64,000 nucleotides of DNA from Nocardioides lianchengensis (GCF_900101465.1 NZ_FMZM01000005.1:163384-227383); one strand, 5' to 3'; counted from the first letter of the stretch, positions 17,840 to 26,428 are shown. Program-made: numbers and translations. Notes: a model not told the origin generated them from the sequence alone.

Positions 17840-17845
17840 TAGCAT
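17840..17845 (+). promoter_or_regulatory. Leaderless -10 box (TAGCAT) for the YjbQ-family gene
   Basis: TAGCAT ends 6 nt before ATG 17852 in a 26-base divergent gap, so both genes are probably leaderless with overlapping promoters. Confidence 0.55.
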
Positions 17846-17851
17846 CGCGGT

Positions 17852-18259
17852 ATGCACACGGAGACGAAGCGATTTCGCACCGGTAACCGGGACGCCGTCC
17901 TCGACATCACGCGCGACTGCGCGTCGTGGGTGGCGGGGCGGGGGGACGGGCTCCTGCACGTCTTCGTCCCGCACGCCACGGCCGGGATCGCCGTCCTGGA
18001 GACCGGGGCGGGGAGCGACGACGACCTGCTCGCGGCGCTCGCCGACCTGCTGCCGGCCGACGACCGGTGGCGGCACCGGCACGGCACGCCCGGCCACGGC
18101 CGGTCGCACGTGATGCCGGCGCTGATCCCGCCGTACGCGACTGTTCCGGTGATCGAGGGCGAGCTGGCCCTCGGCACCTGGCAGAGCATCTGCCTGGTCG
18201 ACCTCAACGTCGACAACCACGACCGCGACGTGCGGCTGAGCTTCCTGGTGTCGGCGTGA
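17852..18259 (+). CDS. YjbQ/UPF0047 family protein (secondary thiamine-phosphate synthase type)
   Basis: A 135-residue single-domain UPF0047 protein. Conserved features are LLHVFVPHATAGIAVLE, the His-rich HGTPGHGRSHVMPALI motif that could bind metal, and the C-terminal LGTWQSICLVDLNVDNHDR motif. E. coli YjbQ has weak thiamine-phosphate synthase activity, but the in vivo function of the family is unsettled. Length is typical. The start is fixed by a TAGCAT box 6 nt upstream. Its stop overlaps a possible GTG start of the next gene (GTGA at 18256). Confidence 0.88.
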   Translation: MHTETKRFRTGNRDAVLDITRDCASWVAGRGDGLLHVFVPHATAGIAVLETGAGSDDDLLAALADLLPADDRWRHRHGTPGHGRSHVMPALIPPYATVPVIEGELALGTWQSICLVDLNVDNHDRDVRLSFLVSA

Positions 18260-18276
18260 ACGGCGAGCGGAGCGGC

Positions 18277-18846
18277 ATGGAGATCCGGCCCGAAGCGGCC
18301 GACGACCGGGCCGAGGTGGAACGGATCGTCGCCGAGGCGTTCGGTGACGACGGTGCGCACGTCGCGGAGCTGGTGCGGGCGCTCGACGCGGCGGGTCGGA
18401 CCCGGGCCAGCCTGGTCGCCGAGGCCGACGGGGTCGTGGTCGGGCACGTGCAGCTGAGCCAGTCGTGGGTCGACGCCCGGGAGGCACTGGTCGAGGTGCT
18501 GGTGCTCAGCCCGCTGGCCGTGGAGCCGCCGTACCAGGGGCGGGGGATCGGGGCCGACCTGCTGGAGGCCGCCGTGTCGGCCGCGCGCGGGACCGGCGTA
18601 CCGGCCGTGTTCCTGGAGGGCTCGCCCGACTACTACGGCCCCCGGGGTTGGGTCCGGGCCAGCGGCCTCGGCTTCGTGCGGCCCTCGACCCGGATCCCCG
18701 ACCCGGCGTTCCAGGTGATCACGTTCGAGGCCTGGGAGCCGTGGATGGTCGGGCAGCTCGTCCCCTGCGACCCGTTCTGGGCGCTCGACGCGGTCGGCCT
18801 CCGCGATCCGCTCCTCGCCGATCTCGAACAGACGTTCGACTCGTGA
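18277..18846 (+). CDS. GNAT family N-acetyltransferase
   Basis: A 189-residue GNAT enzyme beginning MEIRPEAADDRAEVERIVAEAF. The acetyl-CoA site is LAVEPPYQGRGIGADLLEAAV (QGRGIG), preceded by VVVGHVQLSQSWVDAREALVEVLVLSPL and followed by FLEGSPDYYGPRGWVRASGLGF, as in YhbS-type acetyltransferases. The substrate is unknown. ATG 18277 is preceded by AGCGGAG; an in-frame GTG at 18256 overlaps the previous stop and would add 7 residues, so coupling to the YjbQ gene is possible. The C-terminal 40 residues (FWALDAVGLRDPLLADLEQTF) extend beyond the core fold. Confidence 0.87.
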   Translation: MEIRPEAADDRAEVERIVAEAFGDDGAHVAELVRALDAAGRTRASLVAEADGVVVGHVQLSQSWVDAREALVEVLVLSPLAVEPPYQGRGIGADLLEAAVSAARGTGVPAVFLEGSPDYYGPRGWVRASGLGFVRPSTRIPDPAFQVITFEAWEPWMVGQLVPCDPFWALDAVGLRDPLLADLEQTFDS

Positions 18847-18848
18847 GC

Positions 18849-18854
18849 TAGGGT
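18849..18854 (+). promoter_or_regulatory. Leaderless -10 box (TAGGGT) for the 121-residue hypothetical gene
   Basis: TAGGGT overlaps the end region of the preceding GNAT gene and ends 6 nt before ATG 18861. Confidence 0.6.
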
Positions 18855-18860
18855 GGGGGC

Positions 18861-19226
18861 ATGTCCGTCGCTCCTCCCGGCTGGCCCGCCGGGGTCCGCC
18901 CTCCCGATGCTCCCGACTGGGAGCGGACGGCCGTCGACTGGCTGCTCGACCAGTGCCCGCCGGAGTACCGCTCGTACGCCGTGCTGCGCCGCCATGCCCT
19001 CGTGCTCGCCCGGTTCGGCGTGCTCCACGTCGAGGCCTGCCAGGCCACCACGCGGCGGGCGCTGAGCGAGGCCCGGGCCGAGCTCCGCGACGTCGTCCCG
19101 CCGGACGTGGTGGACGCGGCGATCCAGGCCTGGCTCACCGAGGAGGCGCGGCTCGCCGGCGTACGACGGGCCGTCGGTCTGGTCGAGCAGGCGCTGCGCG
19201 GGCGGCGGTTCGCGGCCCGGATGTGA
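18861..19226 (+). CDS. Conserved hypothetical cytosolic protein
   Basis: A 121-residue, mostly helical protein: a Pro-rich start (MSVAPPGWPAGVRPPDAPDW), then ERTAVDWLLDQCPPEYRSY, HALVLARFGVLHVEACQ and three amphipathic helices ending RRAVGLVEQALRGRRFAARM. The WLLDQCPPEYR and LARFGVLH segments look like a conserved actinobacterial family of unknown role, but I cannot name one. There is no membrane segment or signal peptide. The start lies 6 nt after a TAGGGT box and no Shine-Dalgarno is present, so a leaderless single-gene transcript is likely. Confidence 0.7.
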   Translation: MSVAPPGWPAGVRPPDAPDWERTAVDWLLDQCPPEYRSYAVLRRHALVLARFGVLHVEACQATTRRALSEARAELRDVVPPDVVDAAIQAWLTEEARLAGVRRAVGLVEQALRGRRFAARM

Positions 19227-19234
19227 CGACGTCC

Positions 19235-19240
19235 TAGGGT
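19235..19240 (+). promoter_or_regulatory. Leaderless -10 box (TAGGGT) for the P-loop kinase-like gene
   Basis: TAGGGT ends 6 nt before ATG 19247 in a 20-base intergenic gap; no ribosome site. Confidence 0.6.
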
Positions 19241-19246
19241 CGGGCC

Positions 19247-19789
19247 ATGACCTGCCGCCTCCACCTGACGGGCGCGAGCGGTGCCGGCACGACGACCCTG
19301 GGCCGGGCCGTGGCCGGTGCGCTGTCCGTCCCGCACGCCGACGCCGACGACTACTTCTGGGTCCCGACCAGCCCGGCGTACGTCGAGCAGCGCGAACCGG
19401 CGCATCGGCTCCGGCTGATGAACGAGATCTTCGTGCCGCGCCCCGCATGGGTGCTGTCCGGCTCCATGCTCGGGTGGGGCGACGAGATCGTCGAGCGGTG
19501 CGACGGCGTGGTGTTCCTGACCCTCGACCCCGAGGTCCGGCTGGCCCGGCTCGAGGCCCGACAGTTGCTCCGTCGGGGCGGTGCGCCGATCGACGACGCC
19601 ACCTCCGTGTTCCTCGCCTGGGCCCGCGGGTACGACGACCCCGGCTTCGACGGCCGGTCCCGCGTCCGGCACGAGGAGTGGCTGGACGACCTGGACCGCC
19701 CGGTGCTGCGCCTGGACAGCGCCCTCCCGGTTGACGTGCTCTGCGCGGCGGTCGTCGACTGGGCGGCCGGCCTCCAGGGGCGGGCCTAG
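19247..19789 (+). CDS. P-loop NTPase / adenylate-kinase-like protein with a lysine-less Walker A
   Basis: A 180-residue P-loop protein with an adenylate-kinase-like architecture. The N-terminal glycine loop reads GASGAGTTT (residues about 8-16): the usual Lys of GxxxxGK(S/T) is Thr. I recall related loops (GASGSGTTTLG) in annotated AAA/kinase-like proteins, so this is probably a family trait rather than damage. Other features are HADADDYFW, WVLSGSMLGWGDEIVERCDGV, VFLTLDPEVRLARLEAR (LID-like Arg cluster) and a final Asp-rich helix. Substrate unknown. The gene is leaderless by its TAGGGT box. Its stop overlaps the convergent GNAT stop by 4 bases. Confidence 0.78.
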   Translation: MTCRLHLTGASGAGTTTLGRAVAGALSVPHADADDYFWVPTSPAYVEQREPAHRLRLMNEIFVPRPAWVLSGSMLGWGDEIVERCDGVVFLTLDPEVRLARLEARQLLRRGGAPIDDATSVFLAWARGYDDPGFDGRSRVRHEEWLDDLDRPVLRLDSALPVDVLCAAVVDWAAGLQGRA

Positions 19790-20304
19790 CGGACCGCGAT
19801 CCAGTAGCGCCGCTTGCCCTGCCGGACGTCCTCCAGCACCCCACCCTGGCTCTCGATCGTGCGCGCCGAGCCGACGTTGTCGACGTCGCAGGTGAGGAGC
19901 ACCCGCTCCAGCCCGAGCTCGCGGGCCCGGCCGAGGGCCAGGCCGAGGGCAGCGGTCGCGTGGCCCCGTCGGCGGTACGACGGCCGCACGCTGTAGCCGA
20001 CGTGCCCGCCGAGCGTGCGCAGGAACTCGTTGTCGAGCGCGTGCCGGACGGCCACGAAGCCGATCATCTCGCTGTCCGCGAAGACCCAGAAGTAGTCGCA
20101 GTGGACGTGCCCCTCCGGCAGCTCGCGCGACGTGTCGGCCTCGGCCGTGGTGATCTCCAGGAGCGCGGCGAAGGTCGTCGGGTCGGGGCCGAAGTCGGGG
20201 ACCTGCCAGTCGCCGGAGCCGTCGCGCGGACCGTCGCCGAAGTCGCGGACGCAGTCCAGCCACGCGTCGTACAGGGCGGCCGAGGGACGGCGCAGGGCGG
20301 TCAC
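19786..20304 (-). CDS. GNAT family N-acetyltransferase
   Basis: A 172-residue acetyltransferase. The N-terminal helix (TALRRPSAALYDAWLDCVRDFGD) is followed by YFWVFADSEMIGFVAVRHAL, the acetyl-CoA motif VGYSVRPSYRRRGHATAALGLAL (RRRGHA) and LERVLLTCDVDNVGSARTIESQGG, as in the YjaB/predicted acetyltransferase group with Asp-Val-Asn-Asn-like loops. Acceptor unknown. GTG 20304 overlaps the stop of the upstream GH18-like gene by 4 bases (GTGA), so the two are translationally coupled. It ends in a 4-base convergent overlap with the kinase-like gene. Confidence 0.87.
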   Translation of the reverse strand: MTALRRPSAALYDAWLDCVRDFGDGPRDGSGDWQVPDFGPDPTTFAALLEITTAEADTSRELPEGHVHCDYFWVFADSEMIGFVAVRHALDNEFLRTLGGHVGYSVRPSYRRRGHATAALGLALGRARELGLERVLLTCDVDNVGSARTIESQGGVLEDVRQGKRRYWIAVR

Positions 20305-21293
20305 GGGCGGCCCGCCGGCACGGTGTCGGCCGAGCCGATCCGCCAGATCGCCAGGCCGTGCAGGCCCTGGCCGCGCGCCAGCGCGCGTCGCAGCCGCAGC
20401 GAGCGGCGGTCGGACCAGCGCAGCGCGGTCCCGTCGTCGAGCCGCGCGCGCCACTCGCCGGCCCGGGCGTCCCAGGTCGCGCGGGCCCCGTCGCGCCGGA
20501 CCAGCTCGCGGGCCCGCGCGACGGTGACCGGCCCGCCGGTGCCGCGGCGCGGCCAGGTGTAGCCGTAGCCGGCCACCCCGAGGTCCACCTTCGCGGCCGG
20601 GACCTGCGTCAGCAGGGCGCCCAGGGTGCGGCGCTGCCAGGTCAGCGCGCCGATCGGCCCCGGACCGCTCCACGTGGGGCCGTGCTGGTCGTAGGCCATC
20701 AGCTGCACCAGGTCGACGGCCCGGCCGAGCGCACCGAGCCGGTAGCCGGACCGCCGGTACTCCCGCACCGAGCCCTTCGCCGACACGTCGACCGACACGG
20801 TCCGCGCCGCCGGCATCCGCCGCTGCAGGGCCGCGGCCAGTCGGACCAGCCCCGGCCCGTCCTGAGGTCGCAGCGCCTCCAGATCGAGGTTCACGCCGTC
20901 CCACCCACCGGCCTCGACGTACGACGCCAGCTGGCGCGCGACCCGTCGTACGTTCGCGGGGCTGCGCAGCAGTCGACCGGCCGCCCGGGTGTCGAAGTCG
21001 CCGATCCGGTCGCTGTAGTTGCTCACCAGCAGCTCGGTGCGCAGCCCCTCGCGGCGTGCCTTCCGCCCCAGCCGCACCGAGTCCGCCGGCGGCCGGACGG
21101 CCCGCCGCCCGTCGGCGGTGATCGACGCGCCCACCACGGTGAGCGTGGTCAGCCCGGGGGCGTTGCGCTCCAGGACCCGGTGCGGGAGGTCGGGGAGGGC
21201 GTAGCCGGTCACCTCCGGCTCGGACGCGCGGACGGCGGTGGCGGGGGCCGCCAGGGCGGTGGCGGTCACGAGGACGACGAGGGCTCGGCGCAT
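20301..21293 (-). CDS. Secreted glycoside hydrolase family 18-like protein
   Basis: A 330-residue exported protein. The signal peptide MRRALVVLVTATALAAPATAVRA is followed by a GH18-type barrel related to spore-germination YaaH and chitinase-like proteins. The catalytic motif reads GWDGVNLDLEALRPQDG near residue 125 (DGxxxDxE, with the Glu as acid), then VDLVQLMAYDQHGPTWSGPGP (the MxYD motif) and VDLGVAGYGYTWP. It ends in a LGGLAIWRIGSAD-like (HGLAIWRIGSAD) beta 8 strand with the conserved Trp. Probable action is on a cell-wall or chitin-like polymer outside the cell. ATG 21293 has AGGGTGG 5 bases upstream; a GTG seven codons earlier lacks one. It is coupled to the GNAT gene downstream. Confidence 0.85.
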   Translation of the reverse strand: MRRALVVLVTATALAAPATAVRASEPEVTGYALPDLPHRVLERNAPGLTTLTVVGASITADGRRAVRPPADSVRLGRKARREGLRTELLVSNYSDRIGDFDTRAAGRLLRSPANVRRVARQLASYVEAGGWDGVNLDLEALRPQDGPGLVRLAAALQRRMPAARTVSVDVSAKGSVREYRRSGYRLGALGRAVDLVQLMAYDQHGPTWSGPGPIGALTWQRRTLGALLTQVPAAKVDLGVAGYGYTWPRRGTGGPVTVARARELVRRDGARATWDARAGEWRARLDDGTALRWSDRRSLRLRRALARGQGLHGLAIWRIGSADTVPAGRP

Positions 21294-21330
21294 GCGTTCC
21301 ACCCTGCCACGCACAGGTCGGGCCGACCGC

Positions 21331-21336
21331 TACGGT
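21331..21336 (+). promoter_or_regulatory. Leaderless -10 box (TACGGT) for the SMP-30-like gene
   Basis: TACGGT ends 6 nt before ATG 21343 in the divergent gap with the GH18-like gene. Confidence 0.6.
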
Positions 21337-21342
21337 GGCGCG

Positions 21343-22278
21343 ATGACCTTCACCGTGATCCCCGTCCCCGCCGACGGCGCCGAGGACGTCGTGGTCGGCA
21401 CCAGCGGCCGCGACGAGGGCGCCGTGTTCACCGGTACGGCGGACGGCGGGATCTTCCGGGTCAGTCACGACGGGTCGCACGTCGACCGGGTCGCCCACAC
21501 CGGCGGGCGCCCCCTCGGCCTCGAGCTCGACCTCGACGGCCGGCTCGTGGTCTGCGACGCGCACCGCGGGCTGCTGCGGGTCGACACCGCCAGCGGCGCG
21601 GTCGAGCAGGTCGCGGACTCGGTGCGCGGGACGAGGATGGTCTTCTGCAACAACGCCGCGGTGGCCTCCGACGGCACCGTCTGGTTCAGCGACTCCTCGA
21701 CGAAGTACGGCATCGAGCGCTGGAAGGACGACTTCGTCCAGAACACCCGCACCGGCCGGCTGCTCCGCCTCGACACCGACGGCAGCGTGCACGTCGTGAT
21801 CGACGAGCTGGCCTTCGCCAACGGGGTCGCGCTGAGCCAGGACGAGGACTTCGTCTGCGTCGCGGAGAGCGGGGCGCGCACCGTCGTACGACGCTGGCTG
21901 ACGGGGGACCGCGCCGGGATGCGCGACCTGCTCTGCCAGGACCTCCCGGGCTACCCCGACAACATCTCGCGCGGGAGCGACGGCCTGATCTGGGTCACCA
22001 TCGCCAGCCCGAAGGATCCGCTCGTCGAGCGGCTCCAGCAGGGCCCGCTGACCCTCCGCCGCGCCGTCACCAAGATCCCGGCCCGCCTCCAGCCGAAGCC
22101 GCAGGCCACCGTCCGCGTCCAGGCGTACGACGACCGCGGCACCCTCGTCCACGACCTCGACGTGCCGGCCTCGGACAACCCCGACGGCTACCACATGGTC
22201 ACCGGCGTGCGCGAGCACGACGGCCGGGTCTGGATGGGGTCGCTGGAGGAGCCGGCGATCGCGGTGCTGGACGTGTGA
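21343..22278 (+). CDS. SMP-30/strictosidine-synthase-like six-bladed beta-propeller
   Basis: A 311-residue cytosolic beta-propeller of the SMP-30/gluconolactonase/strictosidine synthase-like clan. Blade repeats are recognisable: GTADGGIFRVSHDG, GRPLGLELDLDGRLVVCDAHRG, VASDGTVWFSDSSTKYG (the WFSDSS motif typical of strictosidine synthase-like proteins), LAFANGVALSQDEDFVCVAES, PDNISRGSDGLIWVTIASP and GREHDGRVWMGSLEE-like final blade. These proteins are usually Ca-dependent hydrolases of lactones or esters. No signal peptide is present, unlike many homologs. It is leaderless by its TACGGT box, and its stop shares a base with the next start (TGATG). Confidence 0.85.
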   Translation: MTFTVIPVPADGAEDVVVGTSGRDEGAVFTGTADGGIFRVSHDGSHVDRVAHTGGRPLGLELDLDGRLVVCDAHRGLLRVDTASGAVEQVADSVRGTRMVFCNNAAVASDGTVWFSDSSTKYGIERWKDDFVQNTRTGRLLRLDTDGSVHVVIDELAFANGVALSQDEDFVCVAESGARTVVRRWLTGDRAGMRDLLCQDLPGYPDNISRGSDGLIWVTIASPKDPLVERLQQGPLTLRRAVTKIPARLQPKPQATVRVQAYDDRGTLVHDLDVPASDNPDGYHMVTGVREHDGRVWMGSLEEPAIAVLDV

Positions 22279-22550
22279 TGGCCGGCGTCCGACCGCGCTC
22301 CCGCCTACGCCGGGTCGTGCTGCTCACGGGGATCGGCGGGGCGCTCGTCGTACTCGTGGTGGCCTACTGGGGCTTCCTCCAGCTCGCCCTGGAGAGCGAC
22401 CGCTGCGATCCCACGCCCCCGGGCTACGAGAACCAGCGCGCGGTCTCGAAGGAGCTCAAGCCGCTCTGGTACGAGTGCGTGATGGATCCCGGCAACGGCG
22501 AGGAGCGCTACGTCGTCCACGGCCCGTTCCAGGGCGTGCGTGGCGGATGA
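22278..22550 (+). CDS. Small single-pass membrane protein, function unknown
   Basis: A 90-residue protein with a basic N-terminus (MAGVRPRSRLRR), one membrane helix at about residues 13-33 (VVLLTGIGGALVVLVVAYWGF) and a 55-residue exported tail with two cysteines (SDRCDPTPPGYENQR and LWYECVMDPGNG) that could form a disulfide. No known family. ATG 22278 shares one base with the preceding stop and its own stop overlaps the next start (ATGA), so it is translationally linked to both the propeller gene and the Nudix gene. Confidence 0.7.
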   Translation: MAGVRPRSRLRRVVLLTGIGGALVVLVVAYWGFLQLALESDRCDPTPPGYENQRAVSKELKPLWYECVMDPGNGEERYVVHGPFQGVRGG

Positions 22551-23050
22551 CGGCGACCTGGCGGACGGCGGTCACCGCGTTCACCGTGACGCAGGACGGG
22601 CCCCGCTGGCTGCTGGTCCGGCAGGAGCGGCTCGGCGTCACCCGGTGGGAGCTCCCCGGCGGGCACGTCGAGCCGGGGGAGACGCTGGAGGAGGCTGCGA
22701 TCCGCGAGACCGAGGGGGAGACCGGCGTCGTCGTCGAGGTCGGCCGGCTGCTGGCGACGTGCGTGCACGAGTGGGCCGAGCAGCATGAGCGGAGGCTCAT
22801 CTGCTTCTTCGAGGCGACCGCCACCTGTGGTCTCGAGGTCCGGGTGCCGAGCGACGAACCCGCACTGGTCGAGGTCGGGTGGAGGGATCCCGTCGGGCTG
22901 GACGATCTGAGCCTCTTCCCGGCGCCGCTCGTCGAACAGCACCGCCGGGGCTGGTCGGACGCGCCGCTGCACTTCCGGATGACGCATCGGCGCAACGCGA
23001 GCGGGCAGTGGGAGCCCGCGCCGGTCCCGCTCCGTCCCCAGGAGAACTGA
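22547..23050 (+). CDS. Nudix hydrolase domain protein with an altered Nudix box
   Basis: A 167-residue Nudix protein. The Nudix box begins [20 protein letters not shown] and continues ETGV: the pattern GX5EX7REUXEEXGU is met except that the first Glu of the EE pair is Gly (RETEGETGV). That Glu normally binds Mg, so activity may be weakened. The N-terminal strands [23 protein letters not shown] and WELPGG are typical; the C-terminus ([18 protein letters not shown]) is unusual. Substrate unknown. ATG 22547 overlaps the preceding stop (ATGA). It is the last gene of a three-gene operon and ends 149 bases before dxs. Confidence 0.83.
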   Translation: MTATWRTAVTAFTVTQDGPRWLLVRQERLGVTRWELPGGHVEPGETLEEAAIRETEGETGVVVEVGRLLATCVHEWAEQHERRLICFFEATATCGLEVRVPSDEPALVEVGWRDPVGLDDLSLFPAPLVEQHRRGWSDAPLHFRMTHRRNASGQWEPAPVPLRPQEN

Positions 23051-23135
23051 CGCCCCAGCACCGGCCGGAGCCGCGGGTGACCGGCCTGACCCGTCAGTTC
23101 TTCCAACGCCCGCCCGCCGGCGCGTCAGTTTTTCC
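23043..23135. repeat. Three iterated CGTCAGTT motifs upstream of dxs
   Basis: Two direct copies, CGTCAGTTCTTCC (23092-23104) and CGTCAGTTTTTCC (23123-23135), are 31 bp apart, and an inverted relative, GAACTGACG, lies at 23044-23052 in the Nudix gene tail. They may be activator or repressor sites for dxs. Confidence 0.45.
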
Positions 23136-23187
23136 GACCCTGATCCGCCACCCTCGACCGGAAGCAGGCGGTCGACCCAGGACGTCC

Positions 23188-23193
23188 TACTAT
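23188..23193 (+). promoter_or_regulatory. Leaderless -10 box (TACTAT) for dxs
   Basis: TACTAT ends 6 nt before ATG 23200. No Shine-Dalgarno is present. Confidence 0.6.
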
Positions 23194-23199
23194 CGATCC

Positions 23200-25104
23200 A
23201 TGGGTCTTCTCGAGTCGATCACGAGCCCCCGCGACCTGCGCGGGCTCTCGGACGACCAGCTGGTGACGCTGGCGGCGGAGATCCGGGACCTGCTGATCCG
23301 CACGGTGGCGACCAACACCGGCCACCTCGGCCCGAACCTGGGCGTGGTCGAGCTGAGCCTGGCGATCCACCGGGTCTTCGACTCGCCGCGCGACCGGGTC
23401 GTCTTCGACACCGGTCACCAGTCCTACGTGCACAAGCTGGTCACCGGCCGGGTCGGCGACTTCGGGACGCTGCGCCGCGAGGGCGGGCTGAGCGGCTACC
23501 CGAGCCAGGAGGAGTCCGACCACGACATCGTGGAGAACTCCCACGCGTCCACCGCGCTGAGCTACGCCGACGGCCTGGCCAAGGCCTACACGATCCGCGG
23601 CGAGGACCGGCACGTCGTGGCGGTCATCGGTGACGGGGCGCTGACAGGAGGCATGGCCTGGGAGGCGCTCAACAACATCGCGATCGCCAAGGACAGCAAG
23701 CTGGTCATCGTCGTCAACGACAACGGCCGCTCCTACACGCCGACCATCGGCGGTCTCGCGAACGCGCTCACGACGCTTCGCACCAACCCGCGCTACGAGC
23801 AGGTCCTCGACCTGGTCAAGAAGCGGCTCAACGCGGTCCCCGGCGTCGGCCCCGCGGCGTACGACGCGCTGCACGCCATGAAGCGCGGCCTGAAGGACGC
23901 GCTGGCGCCGCAGGGCCTCTTCGAGGACCTGGGCCTGAAGTACGTCGGTCCGGTCGACGGACACGACCGCGGGGCGATGGAGCAGGTGCTCGCGCAGGCC
24001 AAGAAGTTCAACGGGCCGGTCATCGTGCACGCGATCACCCGCAAGGGCTACGGCTACGACCCGGCGGAGCGGCACGAGGCCGACCAGTTCCACGCGCCGG
24101 GGCCGTTCGACGTGCAGACCGGCGCGGAGAAGCCCAAGGGCCGGATCTGGACCGACCACTTCTCCGACGCGATCGTCGAGATCGGCGAGCGGCGTCCCGA
24201 CGTCGTCGCCATCACCGCGGCGATGATGCACCCGGTCGGCCTCGACACCTTCCAGGCCCGGTTCCCCGAGCGCACCTTCGACGTCGGCATCGCCGAGCAG
24301 CACGCGGCCACCTCCGCCGCCGGCCTCGCGCTCGGCGGGCTCCACCCGGTGGTCGCGGTCTACGCGACCTTCCTCAACCGGGCCTTCGACCAGGTCCTGA
24401 TGGACGTCGCGCTGCACAAGTGCGGCGTCACCTTCGTCCTGGACCGCTCCGGCGTCACCGGCGACGACGGGGCCAGCCACAACGGCATGTGGGACATGTC
24501 CTTCCTCCAGCTGGTGCCCGGCCTGCGCCTGGCCGCCCCGCGCGACGCCGCCCGGCTGCGCGAGCTGCTCGACGAGGCGGTCGAGGTCGACGACGCGCCG
24601 ACCGTCGTCCGGTTCCCGAAGGGCCCGCCCCCCGCCGACATCCCGGCGATCGGCCGGGCCGGCGGCGCCGACGTGCTGGTGCGCAACGGCCCGCGCGACG
24701 TCCTGGTGGTGGCCGTCGGCGCCATGGCCGAGACCGCCGTCGACGTCGCCGACCGGCTGGTCGCCCAGGGCATCGGCGTGACCGTCGTCGACCCGCGCTG
24801 GGTCAAGCCCGTCGACCCCGCGATCGTCGAGCTGGCCCGCGAGCACCGCCTGGTGGTCAGCCTGGAGGACAACGGCCGGGTCGGCGGAGTCGGCGCCGTA
24901 CTCCTGCAGACGCTCAACGACGCCGGCGTGACCACGCCGTTCCGGCTGCACGGCATCCCGCAGGAGTTCCTGGGCCACGCCAAGCGGGCCGTGATCCTCG
25001 AGCGGATCGGGCTGACGCCGCAGGCCCTGGCCCTCGGCATCGTCGAGGACATGACCTCGATGGCCGAGGATCGTTCTCCGGTCGATGCCGATCGTCCGAT
25101 CTAG
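23200..25104 (+). CDS. dxs: 1-deoxy-D-xylulose-5-phosphate synthase
   Basis: A 634-residue thiamine-diphosphate enzyme that condenses pyruvate and glyceraldehyde 3-phosphate, the entry step of the MEP isoprenoid pathway. The start [21 protein letters not shown] is typical. Key segments are [29 protein letters not shown], the ThDP/Mg motif [16 protein letters not shown] (near residue 147), DGHD, and the transketolase-like pyrimidine domain [18 protein letters not shown] with the Glu that activates ThDP. Length is normal. The start is set by a TACTAT box 6 nt upstream, although the frame stays open for 107 codons before it. It overlaps the next gene by 20 bases. Confidence 0.97.
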   Translation: MGLLESITSPRDLRGLSDDQLVTLAAEIRDLLIRTVATNTGHLGPNLGVVELSLAIHRVFDSPRDRVVFDTGHQSYVHKLVTGRVGDFGTLRREGGLSGYPSQEESDHDIVENSHASTALSYADGLAKAYTIRGEDRHVVAVIGDGALTGGMAWEALNNIAIAKDSKLVIVVNDNGRSYTPTIGGLANALTTLRTNPRYEQVLDLVKKRLNAVPGVGPAAYDALHAMKRGLKDALAPQGLFEDLGLKYVGPVDGHDRGAMEQVLAQAKKFNGPVIVHAITRKGYGYDPAERHEADQFHAPGPFDVQTGAEKPKGRIWTDHFSDAIVEIGERRPDVVAITAAMMHPVGLDTFQARFPERTFDVGIAEQHAATSAAGLALGGLHPVVAVYATFLNRAFDQVLMDVALHKCGVTFVLDRSGVTGDDGASHNGMWDMSFLQLVPGLRLAAPRDAARLRELLDEAVEVDDAPTVVRFPKGPPPADIPAIGRAGGADVLVRNGPRDVLVVAVGAMAETAVDVADRLVAQGIGVTVVDPRWVKPVDPAIVELAREHRLVVSLEDNGRVGGVGAVLLQTLNDAGVTTPFRLHGIPQEFLGHAKRAVILERIGLTPQALALGIVEDMTSMAEDRSPVDADRPI

Positions 25105-26428
25105 CCTGCTCCCGGGAGTCCTGGCCGCGCTGCTGGCGCTCCCGGGCTGCTCGCTGGCGGGCGGCGACGACCCGGTCCCACCCGAACCCAGCACGTCGTC
25201 GTACGCCGCCCCGCCCGACGTCGTCGCCGGCGTCGAGCAGGCGCTGCGGCGTCGGGCCCGCGCCGTGGTCGACGCGAACCCGGAGGCCTTCGACCGCGGG
25301 GTCCGCGGCGAGGCGGGGTTCCGTGAGCAGCAGCGCACCTGGTTCGCCAACCTGCGCCAGCTGCCGGTCGGCGAGCTGAGGTACACCGTCGACCCGGGCG
25401 CGCTGCTGCGCGACGGGGACGACTACTGGGTCGTGGTCGAGGAGCACCTGCGCCTGGCCGGGTACGACGCCGTCCCGGTGGTCTCCCGCGACCGCTACCG
25501 GTTCCGCCCGAGCCGCCGCAACCCCGACCGGATGGTGCTCACCTCGGTCACCGACGAGGCCTGGGAGCGCGACAACGGCGTGCGCCCGCAGCCCTGGGAC
25601 CTGGGGCCGGTCGAGGTCCGCAGCGGCGCCGGCGTGCTCGGGATCTTCGACGCCGGGAGCCTGCCGGACGCCGGGCCGCTGGTCCGCTCCGTCGAGCGCG
25701 GCATCGACGACGTCGCCGCGGTGGTGCCTTACGAGTGGTCGCGCTCCGTGGTGGTCTACGCGCTCTCGGACCCGACCTTCCTGGCCAGCATCCCGGACGT
25801 GCCCGGGGGCGACCCCGACGACCTCGACGGAGTCGCGTTCCCGGTCACGGCGGCGCCGGGAGAGGAGGCGTCGGCGGCGTACCGGTTCGCCCTGCACCCG
25901 CGGATGCTCGACCGCCGCGGGGCGGCCCGCGACCGGCTGGTCCGTCACGAGCTCACCCACGTCGCGCTGGGGGCGCACGACGACCGGGCCCCGGTCTGGC
26001 TGAGCGAGGGCCTGGCCGAGTACGTCTCCGCGCAGCCGATGGCTCCCCAGGACCGCCGGGTGCCCGCGCGGGCGGTCCGGGCCGCCGAGGCCGGCTTCGA
26101 CGCCCTCCCCGCCGACGACTCGTTCAACGGCGGCGAGGAGTCCGAGACCAACTACGCCCTGGCCTGGTTCGCCTGCGAGTACCTCGCCCGCAGCTTCGAC
26201 GAGGCGACGCTGTGGACCCTGCTCGACCAGCTCGGCGCCGGCGGCGTCGACGTGGACCAGCTGCTGCGCGACCAGCTCCGCGTGGGACCGAAGCGGCTGG
26301 CCCAACGCGCCGGCGAGCTCATCGTCGCCGAGTACGGCGATCCGCCGCCCGTCGTACCTCCGACGCCGACGGCGCCCGCCGAGACCGCGCCGGCGACTCC
26401 GTCGTCCGTGGTCCCTCCGGCCGGCTGA
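25085..26428 (+). CDS. Secreted lipoprotein with an HExxH zinc-peptidase-like domain
   Basis: A 447-residue lipoprotein. The signal peptide [19 protein letters not shown] ends in the lipobox LPGC (Cys at about 22). Residues about 45-170 form an NTF2-like or stalk domain ([20 protein letters not shown]). The C-terminal domain (about 210-400) carries [15 protein letters not shown] (HELTH) followed by [13 protein letters not shown], the HExxH...E arrangement of gluzincin-type zinc peptidases of the DUF/M1-like group. The protein ends in a Pro/Thr-rich tail. The start lies in the last 20 bases of dxs. Proteolytic activity is inferred from the motif; the substrate is unknown. Confidence 0.83.
   Translation: MPIVRSSLLPGVLAALLALPGCSLAGGDDPVPPEPSTSSYAAPPDVVAGVEQALRRRARAVVDANPEAFDRGVRGEAGFREQQRTWFANLRQLPVGELRYTVDPGALLRDGDDYWVVVEEHLRLAGYDAVPVVSRDRYRFRPSRRNPDRMVLTSVTDEAWERDNGVRPQPWDLGPVEVRSGAGVLGIFDAGSLPDAGPLVRSVERGIDDVAAVVPYEWSRSVVVYALSDPTFLASIPDVPGGDPDDLDGVAFPVTAAPGEEASAAYRFALHPRMLDRRGAARDRLVRHELTHVALGAHDDRAPVWLSEGLAEYVSAQPMAPQDRRVPARAVRAAEAGFDALPADDSFNGGEESETNYALAWFACEYLARSFDEATLWTLLDQLGAGGVDVDQLLRDQLRVGPKRLAQRAGELIVAEYGDPPPVVPPTPTAPAETAPATPSSVVPPAG

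Noticed and set aside
22879..23199. A 107-codon N-terminal extension in frame with dxs
   Set aside because: The extension overlaps the Nudix gene, has random composition, and the TACTAT box fixes ATG 23200.
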